In this document: positions 52,361-61,277 of the stretch, one piece after another
Position numbering within the stretch: position 1 is the first letter of the stretch
Layout of the letters: each line of letters starts with the position of its first letter
NCBI GenBank assembly: GCA_023260655.1
Contig: JALQUU010000001.1
Location: 51,193-115,192, forward strand
Direction of reading: 5' to 3'
From: Paracoccaceae bacterium
GTDB lineage: Bacteria; Pseudomonadota; Alphaproteobacteria; Rhodobacterales; Rhodobacteraceae
DNA length: 64,000 bases
Notes under the pieces: generated by a model
Told to the model about the DNA's origin: nothing
Databases searched by the model: none
The model's input: only the letters and a program-made list of their open reading frames with translations
Position numbers and translations under genes: made by a program

Positions 52361-52377
52361 AAGGTCAGCGAATAAAA
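52348..52377 (+). repeat. 15-bp perfect tandem duplication at the P450 stop codon
   Basis: GGTCAGCGAATAAAA occurs twice without a gap. The first copy encodes VSE and the TAA stop; the second repeats the same codons and stop downstream in the same frame. Confidence 0.9.
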
Positions 52378-52398
52378 AACGCGGCCCCGAAGGGCCGC
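52374..52398 (-). terminator. Rho-independent terminator of the creatinase gene
   Basis: On the minus strand GCGGCCC-TTCG-GGGCCGC is followed by GTTTTTTATT. It lies about 25-50 nt after the creatinase stop and may also end P450 transcripts, with a weaker T-run on that side. Confidence 0.82.
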
Positions 52399-52422
52399 GC
52401 TTAGGTCACGATAAGGATGGGT

Positions 52423-53625
52423 TCAGCCCACCACGTTGAACTCGGGCCCGTAAGGATAACCCGTGATATTCTCGTTGCCGTCTTCGGTGATGATCAGGAT
52501 ATCGTGCTCGCGGTAGCCCCCCGCGCCCGGCTGGCCCTCGGGGATCGTCAGCATCGGCTCCATCGATATCACCATGCCCGGTTCCAGCACCGTGTCGATA
52601 TCCTCGCGCAGCTCCAACCCCGCCTCGCGCCCGTAATAATGCGAGAGCACCCCGAAGGAGTGGCCATAGCCGAAGGTCCGGTACTGCAGAAGCTGCCGCT
52701 CGGCGAAGAACTCGTTGATCTTGTGGGTCACTTCCGAGCAAGAGGCACCGGGCTTCAACAGGCTCATCCCGTATTCATGCGCCGCCACATTCGCTTCCCA
52801 GATCTTCAAGGAAGCCGCATCCACGTCCTGTGCGAACATCGTCCGCTCCAGCGCCGTGTAATAGCCCGAGATCATCGGGAAGGTGTTCAGCGACAGAATA
52901 TCCCCGCGCTGCATCTGCCGCGCCGTTACAGGGTTATGCGCGCCATCCGTGTTGATCCCCGACTGGAACCAAACCCATGTATCGCGATACTCCGCATCGG
53001 GGAAGCGCTTAGCGATCTCCAACTCCATCGCATCGCGACCCGCCATCGCCACATCAATCTCGCGCGCGCCCACTTTCACCGCATCGCGGATCGCATAGCC
53101 GCCTACGTCAGCCACATTGGCCCCGTTGCGGATCATCACAAGCTCCGCCTCGGATTTGTGCATTCGCTGCCGCATGGTCGCAGGCGCGATGTCCTTCGCA
53201 ACGGACGGTTTCAGGAACTCGTCCATCATCCCCTTCTGTGCGAGGGTCATGTGATCGCCCTCATAGCCAATCGCCTTGCCCGTGCCCGTCACCGACAGGA
53301 TCGCGCGCCAGTAATTGTTCCGCTGCCAGTCGGTATAGGTGATGTTATCGCCATGGCAGCGCCGCCACGGCTGGCCCGCGTCGATCCCGGCACTGATCGT
53401 CACACTTTCGGTCTCAGTCACCACAAGCCCGTAGGGGCGGCCGAAGCTGCAATAAAGGAATCCCGAGTAATACGCGATGTTATGCATCGACGTGAAAACA
53501 CAGGCCTCGACACCCGCCTCGGCCATGCGGGCACGCAACCCCGCCAGACGCGTATCATACTCGGTTGCTGAAAACGGCAACACGCGGTCGCCTTGGTGGA
53601 AACGGTAGAATTCAGGACGTTCCAT
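52423..53625 (-). CDS. Creatinase (creatine amidinohydrolase)
   Basis: A 400-aa pita-bread-fold (M24) protein very close in motif to Pseudomonas creatinase: FTSMHNIAYYSGFLYCSFGRPY, GINTDGAHNPVT (about 230, containing the catalytic His), LSLNTFPMISGYYTALERT, and YGHSFGVLSHYYGREAGLEL near 325. It hydrolyses creatine to sarcosine and urea. It is distinguished from Xaa-Pro peptidases by lacking their full metal-ligand set. No sarcosine oxidase or creatininase gene is in the window; the gene appears monocistronic with its own terminator. Confidence 0.9.
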   Translation of the reverse strand: MERPEFYRFHQGDRVLPFSATEYDTRLAGLRARMAEAGVEACVFTSMHNIAYYSGFLYCSFGRPYGLVVTETESVTISAGIDAGQPWRRCHGDNITYTDWQRNNYWRAILSVTGTGKAIGYEGDHMTLAQKGMMDEFLKPSVAKDIAPATMRQRMHKSEAELVMIRNGANVADVGGYAIRDAVKVGAREIDVAMAGRDAMELEIAKRFPDAEYRDTWVWFQSGINTDGAHNPVTARQMQRGDILSLNTFPMISGYYTALERTMFAQDVDAASLKIWEANVAAHEYGMSLLKPGASCSEVTHKINEFFAERQLLQYRTFGYGHSFGVLSHYYGREAGLELREDIDTVLEPGMVISMEPMLTIPEGQPGAGGYREHDILIITEDGNENITGYPYGPEFNVVG

Positions 53626-53834
53626 GGAAACGTTATCCTCTCGAGGCCGTTCCGCGACGAGAGAGGCAATCTCCCCTCCCCGCGCAAACGGAAAAGCAAG
53701 ACCCCGGCGTTCAGGATGGTGAACTGGGCGCGTATTTCACGCTGGCGACGCCATCGCCTGCCCTGTCGCGGAACCTGCCTCACACCGCAGATTCGAGCAA
53801 GCGGATTGCAGACATTCCCGTGTCGGAAAACGAC

Positions 53835-54836
53835 CTAGCGCTTCTTCCGCCCTGCCCTCGGCATCGGCCTTGTCGGGATCTCTTTCAAAAGCCCGCCCAC
53901 CCCCATTCCGGCAATATCCGCGCCCGTCACCTCAAGCCCCGCCGCCACGCGCGACAGCACCCAATCCGCGCCATTCAGCGCAGGCGAACGCGCACATCCC
54001 GGCAAGCCGATCACAGGCCGCCCGCCTTGCGCACCGATGAAAAGCAAATTCCCCGGATCAACCGGCATCCCGAACCGCGCCACATGCCCGCCAGCCCGCC
54101 GCACGGCCTCCGGGGCCACGTCATAAGGGTCCGACGTCGCCGATCCGGTGAGAATGAGCACAAGCTCCGCCTCCGCTCGTTCCACAGCCGCCGCCAAGGC
54201 CACTTCCTCATGCGGCACCATCTCCACGGAACTTAAAGCGATCCCCAAGGCCTCCAACCGCCCTTCAATCGCATCGCGCCCCTTTTCCCCCGGTCCGCCT
54301 GCAATATCCGTAATCACCAGCGCCGCCGTTTGCAGCACCACAGGCGCCAACCGGATCGCATCCCGCGCCACCGAAACCGCCCGCGCCACCGCCTCTTCCG
54401 GCACAGCATAGGCGATGATCTTCACCGTCCCCACCATCTGCCCCGGTGACATCTGCTGGAACGCAGGCACCGTCGCGAAGGTGATCATCGGATCAATGTC
54501 ATTCAGCGCCGTGATCTTCTCGGCGTCGAGCACAACAACGCCCGGATGCACGGCCACCAGATTAACCCGCCCCGTAAAGGGATCAGTCAGCCTAAGCCCC
54601 GCCGCCTCCGGCGCAGGCACCAAGGCCTCGGCAATCCGCCCTGCCGCCTTGTTCTCGTGCACATCCGTTGGCTCCAGCCGCGCCACGATCACATGTGCAT
54701 GCCCCGCCGCCCGCAGCGCCTCGATGTGGCCCGCCTCAAGGAACTGCCCCTTCCGGAGCCGCCCGTCCGGCAAATCCACCGAATGCGCCACGATCGCGCC
54801 TTCCGCCTCCTCCAGAGGAACCGCACCGAACTTCAT
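53835..54836 (-). CDS. Molybdopterin-binding protein (MoCF/MoeA-like C-terminal domain)
   Basis: A 333-aa protein with a MoCF-biosynthesis/molybdopterin-binding domain in the C-terminal half: VVLQTAALVITDIAGGPGEKGRDAIEGRL (about 167), LVLILTGSATSDPYDVAPEAVRRAGG (about 228) and GRPVIGLPGCARSPALNG (about 275). The N-terminal half (about 1-160) resembles the CoxF/MobA-associated fusion found beside xdhC genes. Probably handles or checks Mo cofactor for a xanthine-dehydrogenase-family enzyme. Overlaps the xdhC-like gene by 4 nt (ATGA). Confidence 0.8.
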   Translation of the reverse strand: MKFGAVPLEEAEGAIVAHSVDLPDGRLRKGQFLEAGHIEALRAAGHAHVIVARLEPTDVHENKAAGRIAEALVPAPEAAGLRLTDPFTGRVNLVAVHPGVVVLDAEKITALNDIDPMITFATVPAFQQMSPGQMVGTVKIIAYAVPEEAVARAVSVARDAIRLAPVVLQTAALVITDIAGGPGEKGRDAIEGRLEALGIALSSVEMVPHEEVALAAAVERAEAELVLILTGSATSDPYDVAPEAVRRAGGHVARFGMPVDPGNLLFIGAQGGRPVIGLPGCARSPALNGADWVLSRVAAGLEVTGADIAGMGVGGLLKEIPTRPMPRAGRKKR

Positions 54837-55795
54837 CCCTTCCTCAACACAGACGTCATCTCGGCCATGATCGACACCGCGATCTCCGCCGGATTGGCCG
54901 CACCGATATCAAGCCCCACAGGCCCGTGAATGCGCCCGATCTCCTCGGCGTTAAATCCCTTCGCCTGCAACCGCTCCACGCGCTTCGCATGGGTCCGCGT
55001 CGAACCCAGCGCCCCGATGTAGAACACCCCGCTCCGCAACGCCGCTTCAATCACCGGATCGTCGATTTTCGGATCATGCGTCAAAAGCACCAGCGCCGTG
55101 CGCCCGTCGAGCCCCAGATCGCGCACCGCATCATCGGGCCAATCGTGCAACACCTCGCACCCCGGAAACCGCTCGGGTGTCGCGAAAGTCTCACGCGGAT
55201 CGATCACCACCGGATCATAGCCGCAGGCCTGCGCCATGCCGATCAGCCCCTGCGCGATATGCACTGCACCTACAACCAGCAAACGCAGAGGCGGGTTATG
55301 CACCGCCACAAAGGTCCGCCCGTCTTCTTCAACGCCCGTCCGATCCATCCGCATCCGTTCGGGATATTCGGTCGAAAGCCGGGGCCCGCCGCTTTCCAGA
55401 TCGGTCACATAGGCCACCGCCTTGCGGCTCTCCCGCGCCTCAACCAATTCCGCCAGAAGAGCCTCCGGCAAGGCCGTCCCAACAGGCTCCACCAACACAC
55501 GGATCGTGCCGCCGCAAGCCAAGCCCACCGCAAACGCATCGCCGTCGGAAACGCCAAATGTCAGCACCCGCGGTTTCCCGTCTTCCAGCGCATCCAACGC
55601 CTCGACGATCACCGCCCCTTCCACGCAGCCCCCGGAAACCGACCCCTCAATCGCCGCATCGCCCGACACCACCAACTGGCTTCCCGCCCTCCGGGGCGCA
55701 CTGCCCCACGTGTCAATCACCGTGGCCAGCGCCGCACCGCGCCCCGCACGATGCCACTCCAGCGCAATGCGCGGAAAATTCTCGACTTTGTCCAT
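54833..55795 (-). CDS. XdhC/CoxF family Mo-enzyme maturation factor
   Basis: A 320-aa XdhC-type protein. An N-terminal XdhC_CoxI domain shows ATVIDTWGSAPRRAGSQLVV (about 23) and GSVSGGCVEGAVI (about 51, conserved Cys). A Rossmann domain follows (LLVVGAVHIAQGLIGMA, about 168) and ends in IHGPVGLDIGAANPAEIAVSI. These proteins bind the molybdenum cofactor and promote sulfuration before its insertion into xanthine dehydrogenase or CO dehydrogenase. The downstream partner is the molybdopterin-binding protein; coxE and coxD homologues lie 2-4 kb upstream on the same strand. Confidence 0.9.
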   Translation of the reverse strand: MDKVENFPRIALEWHRAGRGAALATVIDTWGSAPRRAGSQLVVSGDAAIEGSVSGGCVEGAVIVEALDALEDGKPRVLTFGVSDGDAFAVGLACGGTIRVLVEPVGTALPEALLAELVEARESRKAVAYVTDLESGGPRLSTEYPERMRMDRTGVEEDGRTFVAVHNPPLRLLVVGAVHIAQGLIGMAQACGYDPVVIDPRETFATPERFPGCEVLHDWPDDAVRDLGLDGRTALVLLTHDPKIDDPVIEAALRSGVFYIGALGSTRTHAKRVERLQAKGFNAEEIGRIHGPVGLDIGAANPAEIAVSIMAEMTSVLRKG

Positions 55796-55865
55796 CCGGC
55801 AGTCCCCCCATGGCGCAACCTAGCACGCCGTTTCGCAAAGTCTGCCCCCCTGAAAGTCGCAGAGC

Positions 55866-55893
55866 AAGGCCCCTCCTGTTTCCAGAAGGGGCC
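55866..55893 (-). terminator. Probable terminator after the OmpA-type gene
   Basis: On the minus strand GGCCCCTTCTG-GAAA-CAGGAGGGGCC (one mismatch) is followed by TTGCTCT. Stable hairpin but a poor T-run. Confidence 0.5.
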
Positions 55894-55901
55894 CGCCATC
55901 C

Positions 55902-57599
55902 TTAGCCGCCGTTCAAGAGCGACGTGATCCGCCGCACCGCCGCCCGCCGGTTCAACTTCTCGGCCTCCGGCGTGGCGATTTTCAGATCACTCTCGCCATA
56001 GCCCTGCAACACCAGATTTTCCGGCGGCACGTCGAAATACTTGGTCAGGGCCAGCGCCAGCGATTCCGCACGGCGGTCCGAAAGCGCGAGGTTATAGCCC
56101 GCATTCCCCACCGCATCCGTATGCCCTTCCACCAAGAAAATCTCCGCCGGATTGGCGTCGATCGCCTCGCGGATCGCCTGCCCCAAAGCCGACAAGGAAC
56201 GCGCCTCTTCCGGCTGGATCACCGCAGACCCCGTGGCAAACTTCACCGCCTCCACCGAGATTTCCGGCACCAGTTTCCGCACCGCATCGATCTGGCGGAT
56301 TTGTGCGAGCGAGAACACCCGGTCCGTCGGAGCCTATGCCGTCGCCAAAAGCGCCAAGCGCAGCGGGTCATCCGAATTCGACGCTTTCGGCGCTGTCACC
56401 TTCGGCAACTCGCTCACCCGCACAGGCGCCACCTCGCGCGTGTCGTCAATGAGGAGGAACTCCCGCCCATCCGCCAAATAGCGCGTCCGGCGCAAAATCC
56501 GCCCGTCTGGGACAGCCACCGTCACAACCTGCGTGCCGTCCTGATAGGTCACCGTGGTGCGGGTCGAACCATCGCCGAACCGCTCGGTCCGCACATTCGA
56601 TCCAGGTTGGCGCAACAGAACGTTGTCGTCCTTCAACACGCGATAGGTGCCGTCTTTCTCCACCACCACGCGGTCACCGGAATTGGCCACAACCTTGTCG
56701 CCGTTTTTCAAAAGCTGGCCCACCGCCAAAGCGCCAAGCCCCACGATGGCAATTTTCGCCGCCGTGCTGAGGCCTTCGTCATTCTTCGGCTGAGGCGCCG
56801 CCGCATCGGGGATCACAACATCATCCGCCGCCCGCGTCGCCGGAGCCACCTTGGTCGTGAACTCCTCCGAAGACGAACGCGCGGTCTCTTCGGTCACGGT
56901 CTCTTCAACCACTTCCGCCGATCCGGTCTCGGCCTCTGCCGTTGCCGCGACCGAAGCCGTTGCCGCCTGCTCGGTGCTCAACCGCTCCGCTTCCGCCTCG
57001 TCCTTGGCGCGCTGCACCTCGGCCTGCTCTTCGGTCGTGGTCGCCGTGGCTTCGGGCGTCACTTCAGCCACAGGCTTCACCTCTTCCGCAGGCGTCTCGG
57101 CCTTGGGTGCATCCGCCACAGCAGGAGCTTCAGCTGCGGGGGCCTCAGTCGTCGTCTCGGCCTTCGTCTCATTCGTCGTTTCGGTCGCCACCTCGGGCTT
57201 CGGCTCCTCCTGAGCGGCAGGCGCTTCAGCAGGCTTCACTTCCTCGGTCTGAACCTCGGGCTTCGGCTCTTCGGCCTGCGCTTCCGGCTTCACCTCTTCC
57301 ACTGGCTGCGCCTCAGGAGCAGCGGCCTCCGGCTTCACCTCTTCAGCCGCTGCCTCAGGAGCCGCTTCGGGCGCAGTCTCAGGGGCCGCTTCCACCGCAG
57401 GCTGGCCCGCTTCCGCAGGCGCTTCCGTGCTAGCGGCACCTTCCAACTGCTGCTGCAATTTCTTGATCGCGTCTTCCTCGGTCTCCGCCGATGCTTCCGC
57501 GCCTGCTTCAGCTGTCGTCTGCGCATAGCCGAATTGCGGCATGGCCAAGCTGAGGCTCATCGCCAGAATGGTCGAGTTCTTCAAAAACCTACGGGTCAT
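55902..57599 (-). pseudogene. OmpA-family protein with acidic repeat region, interrupted by in-frame TAG
   Basis: Read through, 565 residues. Signal peptide MTRRFLKNSTILAMSLSLAMPQFGYAQ; an extended Glu/Ala/Pro/Thr-rich segment (about 30-235) with recurring EEVKPEA and EEPKPEV units; a middle domain (about 240-420) with a transmembrane-like stretch AKIAIVGLGALAVGQLL; and a C-terminal OmpA domain with VKFATGSAVI, VEGHTDAVGNAGYN and SDRRAESLA. Codon 422 is TAG (56334-56336), directly continued in frame by APTDRVFSLAQIRQID. CAG to TAG is simplest. If real, the protein loses its peptidoglycan-binding domain. Start 57599 follows AAAGGA. Confidence 0.8.
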
Positions 57600-57716
57600 C
57601 TGTCGTCCTTTCACAGAGCGCGGCCCAAAACCGCGCCTTTGAGAGCACAACGCTCAGACCCCCGATTTGGTTCAACGCACCTCTTCGTGATCCTCTGAAA
57701 TGCAGCGCAAAACCGC

Positions 57717-58979
57717 TCAGAGAAGCGCCATCAACCGGGCCTTTTCCCCCATGTCGTCGGCCTTGCTGATCGCTTTCCCGAGGTCTTCGAGGCTCTGGAT
57801 CGAATGCCCTGCCCGGAAGCTGTCCACATGCGGCAACATCGCCTTGATGCCCTTGGCCTTCGGCGCGAACCCGTCCCAGCGCAACAGCGGATTGATCCAC
57901 ACAAGCCGCCGCGCCGAAAGGTGCAACCGCTCGATCTCACGCTCCAGATCATGGCCCGAGTCGCGATCAAGCCCGTCAGTGATCAACAGCACGACAGCCC
58001 CCTGCGCCATCACCCGACGCGACCAATCACGGTTGAACATATGCAGACAAGTGCCGATCCGCGTGCCCCCCTGCCAGTCCTGCGCCTCGGCCCCTGCCGC
58101 AGCCAAAGCAGCATCCACATCGCGCTGGCGCAAATGGCGGGTGATATTCGTGAGCCGCGTGCCAAAGGTGAACGCATGCACCTTCGCCCAGCCCGCGCCC
58201 TTCTCATTTGCCACAGCATGGAGAAAATGCAAAACCATCCGACTATACTGGCTCATGGAGCCAGAAATATCGCAAAGCACCACCAGATTGGGCCAGCGCT
58301 CGCGCGGGGCTTTCAAAGCAAGGTTCTGAACCTCGCCCCCCTTCCGCATCGCCGCCGCCATGGTGCGCCGCCAATCAATCTTGCTCCCCGATAACGTGGC
58401 TTGGGTGCGCCGCGATTTCAGCGGATCCACAGGCAGTTTCAACCGCGCAATCATCCGCTTGGCTTCGGCCACTTCCGCCGTCGACATCAACTCGAAATCG
58501 AGCGTCTTCAACCGCTCCTCGGCCGAGATGGTGAAGGAGGCGTCGATCTCGAGCTTGACGTCTTCCTCTTCCTTGTCCTCGCCCTGCTGCTCTTGGGGCA
58601 TGTCCTTGTTGGCATCCCCCAAAAGCGCCTCCGCCGCCCGCTTCTCGGCCGCCTTCGCGGGCCGTTCTTCCTGCACGCCACGGATCGCCGGCAGCATCAT
58701 CGCCATCATATGCTCCATGTAGCGCGGATCGCGCCAATAGAGCCGGAAGATCTGCGAAAACACCGTCCGCTGCTCGGGGCGGTTCACGAAACAGGCGTGA
58801 AGCGTCCAGTAGAAGTCATGCTTCGAAGTAAACCCCGCCGCCTCGACCGCCCGAATAGCCTCGATCACCCGCCCCGGCCCGATGGGCAAACCCGCGCGCC
58901 GCAAAGCGCGGGCGAAATGGGTGATATTCTCCACAAGACGCGGATTATCCGGCAATTCGAGCGGGATATACTCAGCCAT
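57717..58979 (-). CDS. CoxE-like VWA domain protein
   Basis: A 420-aa VWA_CoxE family protein. An N-terminal helical part (HFARALRRAGLPIGPGRVIEAI) is followed by an acidic Gln/Glu stretch (near 150) and a VWA domain with the MIDAS motif LCDISGSMSQYS (about 235-246) and VLLITDGLDRDSGHD. Together with MoxR/CoxD ATPases these proteins remodel and mature the CuMo active site of aerobic CO dehydrogenase, or other large enzymes. The coxD-like gene lies just upstream with a repeat element in between. No CO dehydrogenase genes are present in the window. Confidence 0.88.
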   Translation of the reverse strand: MAEYIPLELPDNPRLVENITHFARALRRAGLPIGPGRVIEAIRAVEAAGFTSKHDFYWTLHACFVNRPEQRTVFSQIFRLYWRDPRYMEHMMAMMLPAIRGVQEERPAKAAEKRAAEALLGDANKDMPQEQQGEDKEEEDVKLEIDASFTISAEERLKTLDFELMSTAEVAEAKRMIARLKLPVDPLKSRRTQATLSGSKIDWRRTMAAAMRKGGEVQNLALKAPRERWPNLVVLCDISGSMSQYSRMVLHFLHAVANEKGAGWAKVHAFTFGTRLTNITRHLRQRDVDAALAAAGAEAQDWQGGTRIGTCLHMFNRDWSRRVMAQGAVVLLITDGLDRDSGHDLEREIERLHLSARRLVWINPLLRWDGFAPKAKGIKAMLPHVDSFRAGHSIQSLEDLGKAISKADDMGEKARLMALL

Positions 58980-58988
58980 ACCGTTTCA

Positions 58989-59039
58989 CGCGGGGGCTCT
59001 GCCCCCGCACCCCCAGGATATTTCCGCCAATATGAAAGA
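58989..59039 (+). repeat. GGATATTT-core intergenic repeat, copy between coxD- and coxE-like genes
   Basis: CGCGGGGGC-TCT-GCCCCCGC hairpin, then ACCCCCAGGATATTTCCGCCAATATGAAAG. It is the cleanest copy of the element and lies within the minus-strand operon, so both genes would be transcribed through its complement. Confidence 0.75.
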
Positions 59040-59948
59040 TCATGCAGGTTCCATCGCCTTCTTGGCCTCGTCGAGAATGCGCTTGGCTTCCGAGCCTTGG
59101 AGTTTGGCGATGTCGTCCTGATATTTGAGGATCGCACCCAAAGTGTCGGCGATAACCTCGGGCGAGAGCGAGATCACATCGAGAGCTAAGAGGCACTTCG
59201 CCCAGTCGATGGTTTCAGCCACACCCGGCTTCTTGAAGAGGTCTTCGGTGCGGAGTTTCTGCACGAAAGCCACGATCTCGCGGCTGAGCGTTTCGGCGGC
59301 TTCCGGGGCGCGGGCGTAGAGGATCTCGATCTCGCGCTCGAAGCTCGGGTAGTCGACCCAGTGGTAAAGGCATCGGCGCTTCAGCGCGTCATGCACTTCG
59401 CGGGTGCGGTTCGAGGTGAGGATCACGATCGGCGGCTCGGGGGCCTTGATCGTGCCCAGTTCCGGGATCGTCACCTGGAAATCCGAGAGTGCTTCGAGCA
59501 GGAAGGCCTCGAAAGGTTCGTCCGTGCGGTCCAATTCGTCGATCAGAAGCACCGGCGCGCCCTCCTCTTGCGGGCGCATCGCCTGCAGGAGCGGGCGCTC
59601 GATCAGGTAATCCTCAGAAAAAAGCTCCGATTGCAGATCGCCGCGCTCGGCCCCGCCCGAAGCTTCCGCCGTGCGGATGGCGATCATCTGGCCTGCGAAG
59701 TTCCATTCACACACCGCCGAGGCCGCATCGAGGCCTTCATAGCATTGCAGGCGGATGAGTTTGCGGCCCAGCGCACTGGCAATCGCCTTGGCGATCTCGG
59801 TTTTCCCGGTGCCAGGCTCGCCTTCCAAAAAGAGCGGCTTACCAAGTTTCAGCGCAAGGAACACCACCGTCGCCAGCGACCGTCCGCAGATGTAGTCTTC
59901 CTTACCGAGCAAAGTCTGGACATCGTCAATCGAAGTAAGTGCGGTCAT
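59040..59948 (-). CDS. MoxR family AAA ATPase (CoxD-like)
   Basis: A 302-aa MoxR-type AAA+ ATPase. Walker A GEPGTGKTE (about 42), Walker B VLLIDELDR (about 132), sensor-1 VILTSNRTREVHDALKRRCLYHWVDYP (about 175-200, split here for length into VILTSN and RTREVHDALKRRC). It probably works with the VWA protein downstream as an ATP-driven maturation pair. Start at 59948 follows GGGAGG; the ORF-track start is 33 nt further upstream. Convergence of coxD-like, coxE-like and xdhC-like genes on one strand supports a Mo-hydroxylase maturation role. Confidence 0.9.
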   Translation of the reverse strand: MTALTSIDDVQTLLGKEDYICGRSLATVVFLALKLGKPLFLEGEPGTGKTEIAKAIASALGRKLIRLQCYEGLDAASAVCEWNFAGQMIAIRTAEASGGAERGDLQSELFSEDYLIERPLLQAMRPQEEGAPVLLIDELDRTDEPFEAFLLEALSDFQVTIPELGTIKAPEPPIVILTSNRTREVHDALKRRCLYHWVDYPSFEREIEILYARAPEAAETLSREIVAFVQKLRTEDLFKKPGVAETIDWAKCLLALDVISLSPEVIADTLGAILKYQDDIAKLQGSEAKRILDEAKKAMEPA

Positions 59949-60054
59949 GCTGGCCCTCCCATGGCCCCTGTAGAACTGCATTCCCGCGCGCCCGCGTCAA
60001 GGCAGACCAATGTCGCGGATTGGTCACGCCGCTTTTCCACATTCGGGCGAGTGA

Positions 60055-60083
60055 TTGACGGCGATTCAACCTTCTGACATGCT
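60055..60083 (+). promoter_or_regulatory. Possible sigma-70 promoter upstream of the glycosyltransferase fusion
   Basis: TTGACG, 17-nt spacer, CATGCT. The -35 is good and the -10 weak. It lies about 85 nt before the ATG at 60167, in the 218-nt gap behind the coxD-like gene start. A CCCGGG-GAA-CCCGGG-type hairpin lies just downstream. Confidence 0.3.
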
Positions 60084-60166
60084 TTTGCATTAAAAGACCC
60101 GGGGAACCCGGGCGTTGGTTGGGCAGAGATGTATATGCAAAGAATTGATCGGTCAGAGGTGCGCCC

Positions 60167-61226
60167 ATGCGGATAACGGCTGTCACCTGTGTGAAGAACG
60201 AAGGCCCGTTCCTCTTGGAGTGGATCGCCTTCAACCGCGTTCTAGGCGTTACGGATTTCCTCTTCTATTCAAACGATTGCACCGACGCGACAGATCGCTT
60301 GCTCGATGCCTTGGCCGCCAAGGGCCTCGTTGTGCATCTGCCGAACCCCGCCGAGGGGCGTAATTACCAGATGGAGGCGCTGAAAGACGCCGCTAAGCAG
60401 CCCGTGGTAACAGAGGCCGATTGGGTCTGGGTCGCGGATGTGGACGAGTTTCTCAACATCCATATCGGCGATCACACCATCGGCTGGGAATTCGTTCGCC
60501 GTCACGGCTGGTCACATCTCTGCCTCATTTCCGATGGCGACACATGGTTCCGCGATCGCAAGATCTGGGGCTATTTCGACCGCCTCATCGACGACGGCTT
60601 CTTCGAAGACTTCGATCAGGTCATCTTCTACGGCGCTGGCCCCTGTGGCTACGCCGCTGCAGCCTATTCCGTGGTTGCCCCCGGTGCCACCGTGCTGGCC
60701 GTCCAGCCCCAAGCCCCTCGATCCCCGCGTCACCGAATGGGATAACCGCTTCCGCGATTTCCGCCGCCTCGATTTCACCTCGCGCTACGGCTACGCCCCC
60801 GACATGCTCGACGCCGCCGCGAAAGCCTTCGTGCTTTGCGACCCCGCCGAGCGGATGGACGCGATGCACGCCGCCCTCTTCACCCGCTCGAACGTCACCA
60901 AATTCCGCCTCCGCCAAATGGGCGATGCGCTGCAAACCGAGCTGCTGGATCTGGGCCTCCTCTACACCCTCATCGAAGAGGCAGCCGCAGGCACCCTCGA
61001 TGTCCAGCGCTTCGCCACCCATTTCCGCGCCCGCCGCAACCACCCGGCCTATCTGCGCAACCTCCTCACCGAGCTCGACGCCCAGTCGCGCCCCTATCTG
61101 GCCACGCTCCTTTGCCGCAACACGGTCGCGCGCCTGAATGCCCCGCGCATCCAACGCCGCCTCGAAATGCTCGAAAAGGCCGCCGAAGAAGGCAAGTTCC
61201 GCGCCCCGCCCCGCGCAGCCGACTAA
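60167..61226 (+). pseudogene. Fusion of glycosyltransferase family 2 N-terminus with PAPS-reductase-like C-terminus, frameshifted
   Basis: Residues 1-105 read as the start of a GT2-type glycosyltransferase (MRITAVTCVKNEGPFLLEWI, then WVWVADVDEFLNIHIGDHTI with its acidic DVDE). At about residue 106 the sequence switches in frame to a different conserved protein, the one often labelled phosphoadenosine phosphosulfate reductase in Rhodobacteraceae (RRHGWSHLCLISDGDTWF, then YFDRLIDDGFFEDFDQV). Near 60715 an extra C (GCCCCTC for GCCCTC) shifts the frame; the remainder (LDPRVTEWDNRF to the end) follows in the next frame up to 61226. Length 1060 nt fits one inserted base. Probably a deletion fusing two neighbours. 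Confidence 0.7.
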
Positions 61227-61277
61227 GCCAAATCCCCCACTGGCCCCCGCGCCGCGCATGGTGTAATCGCGGGGATC

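Noticed and set aside
53626-53834. Small gene between creatinase and the molybdopterin-binding protein
   Set aside because: Only a 40-codon Arg-rich frame without a ribosome-binding site; treated as non-coding.
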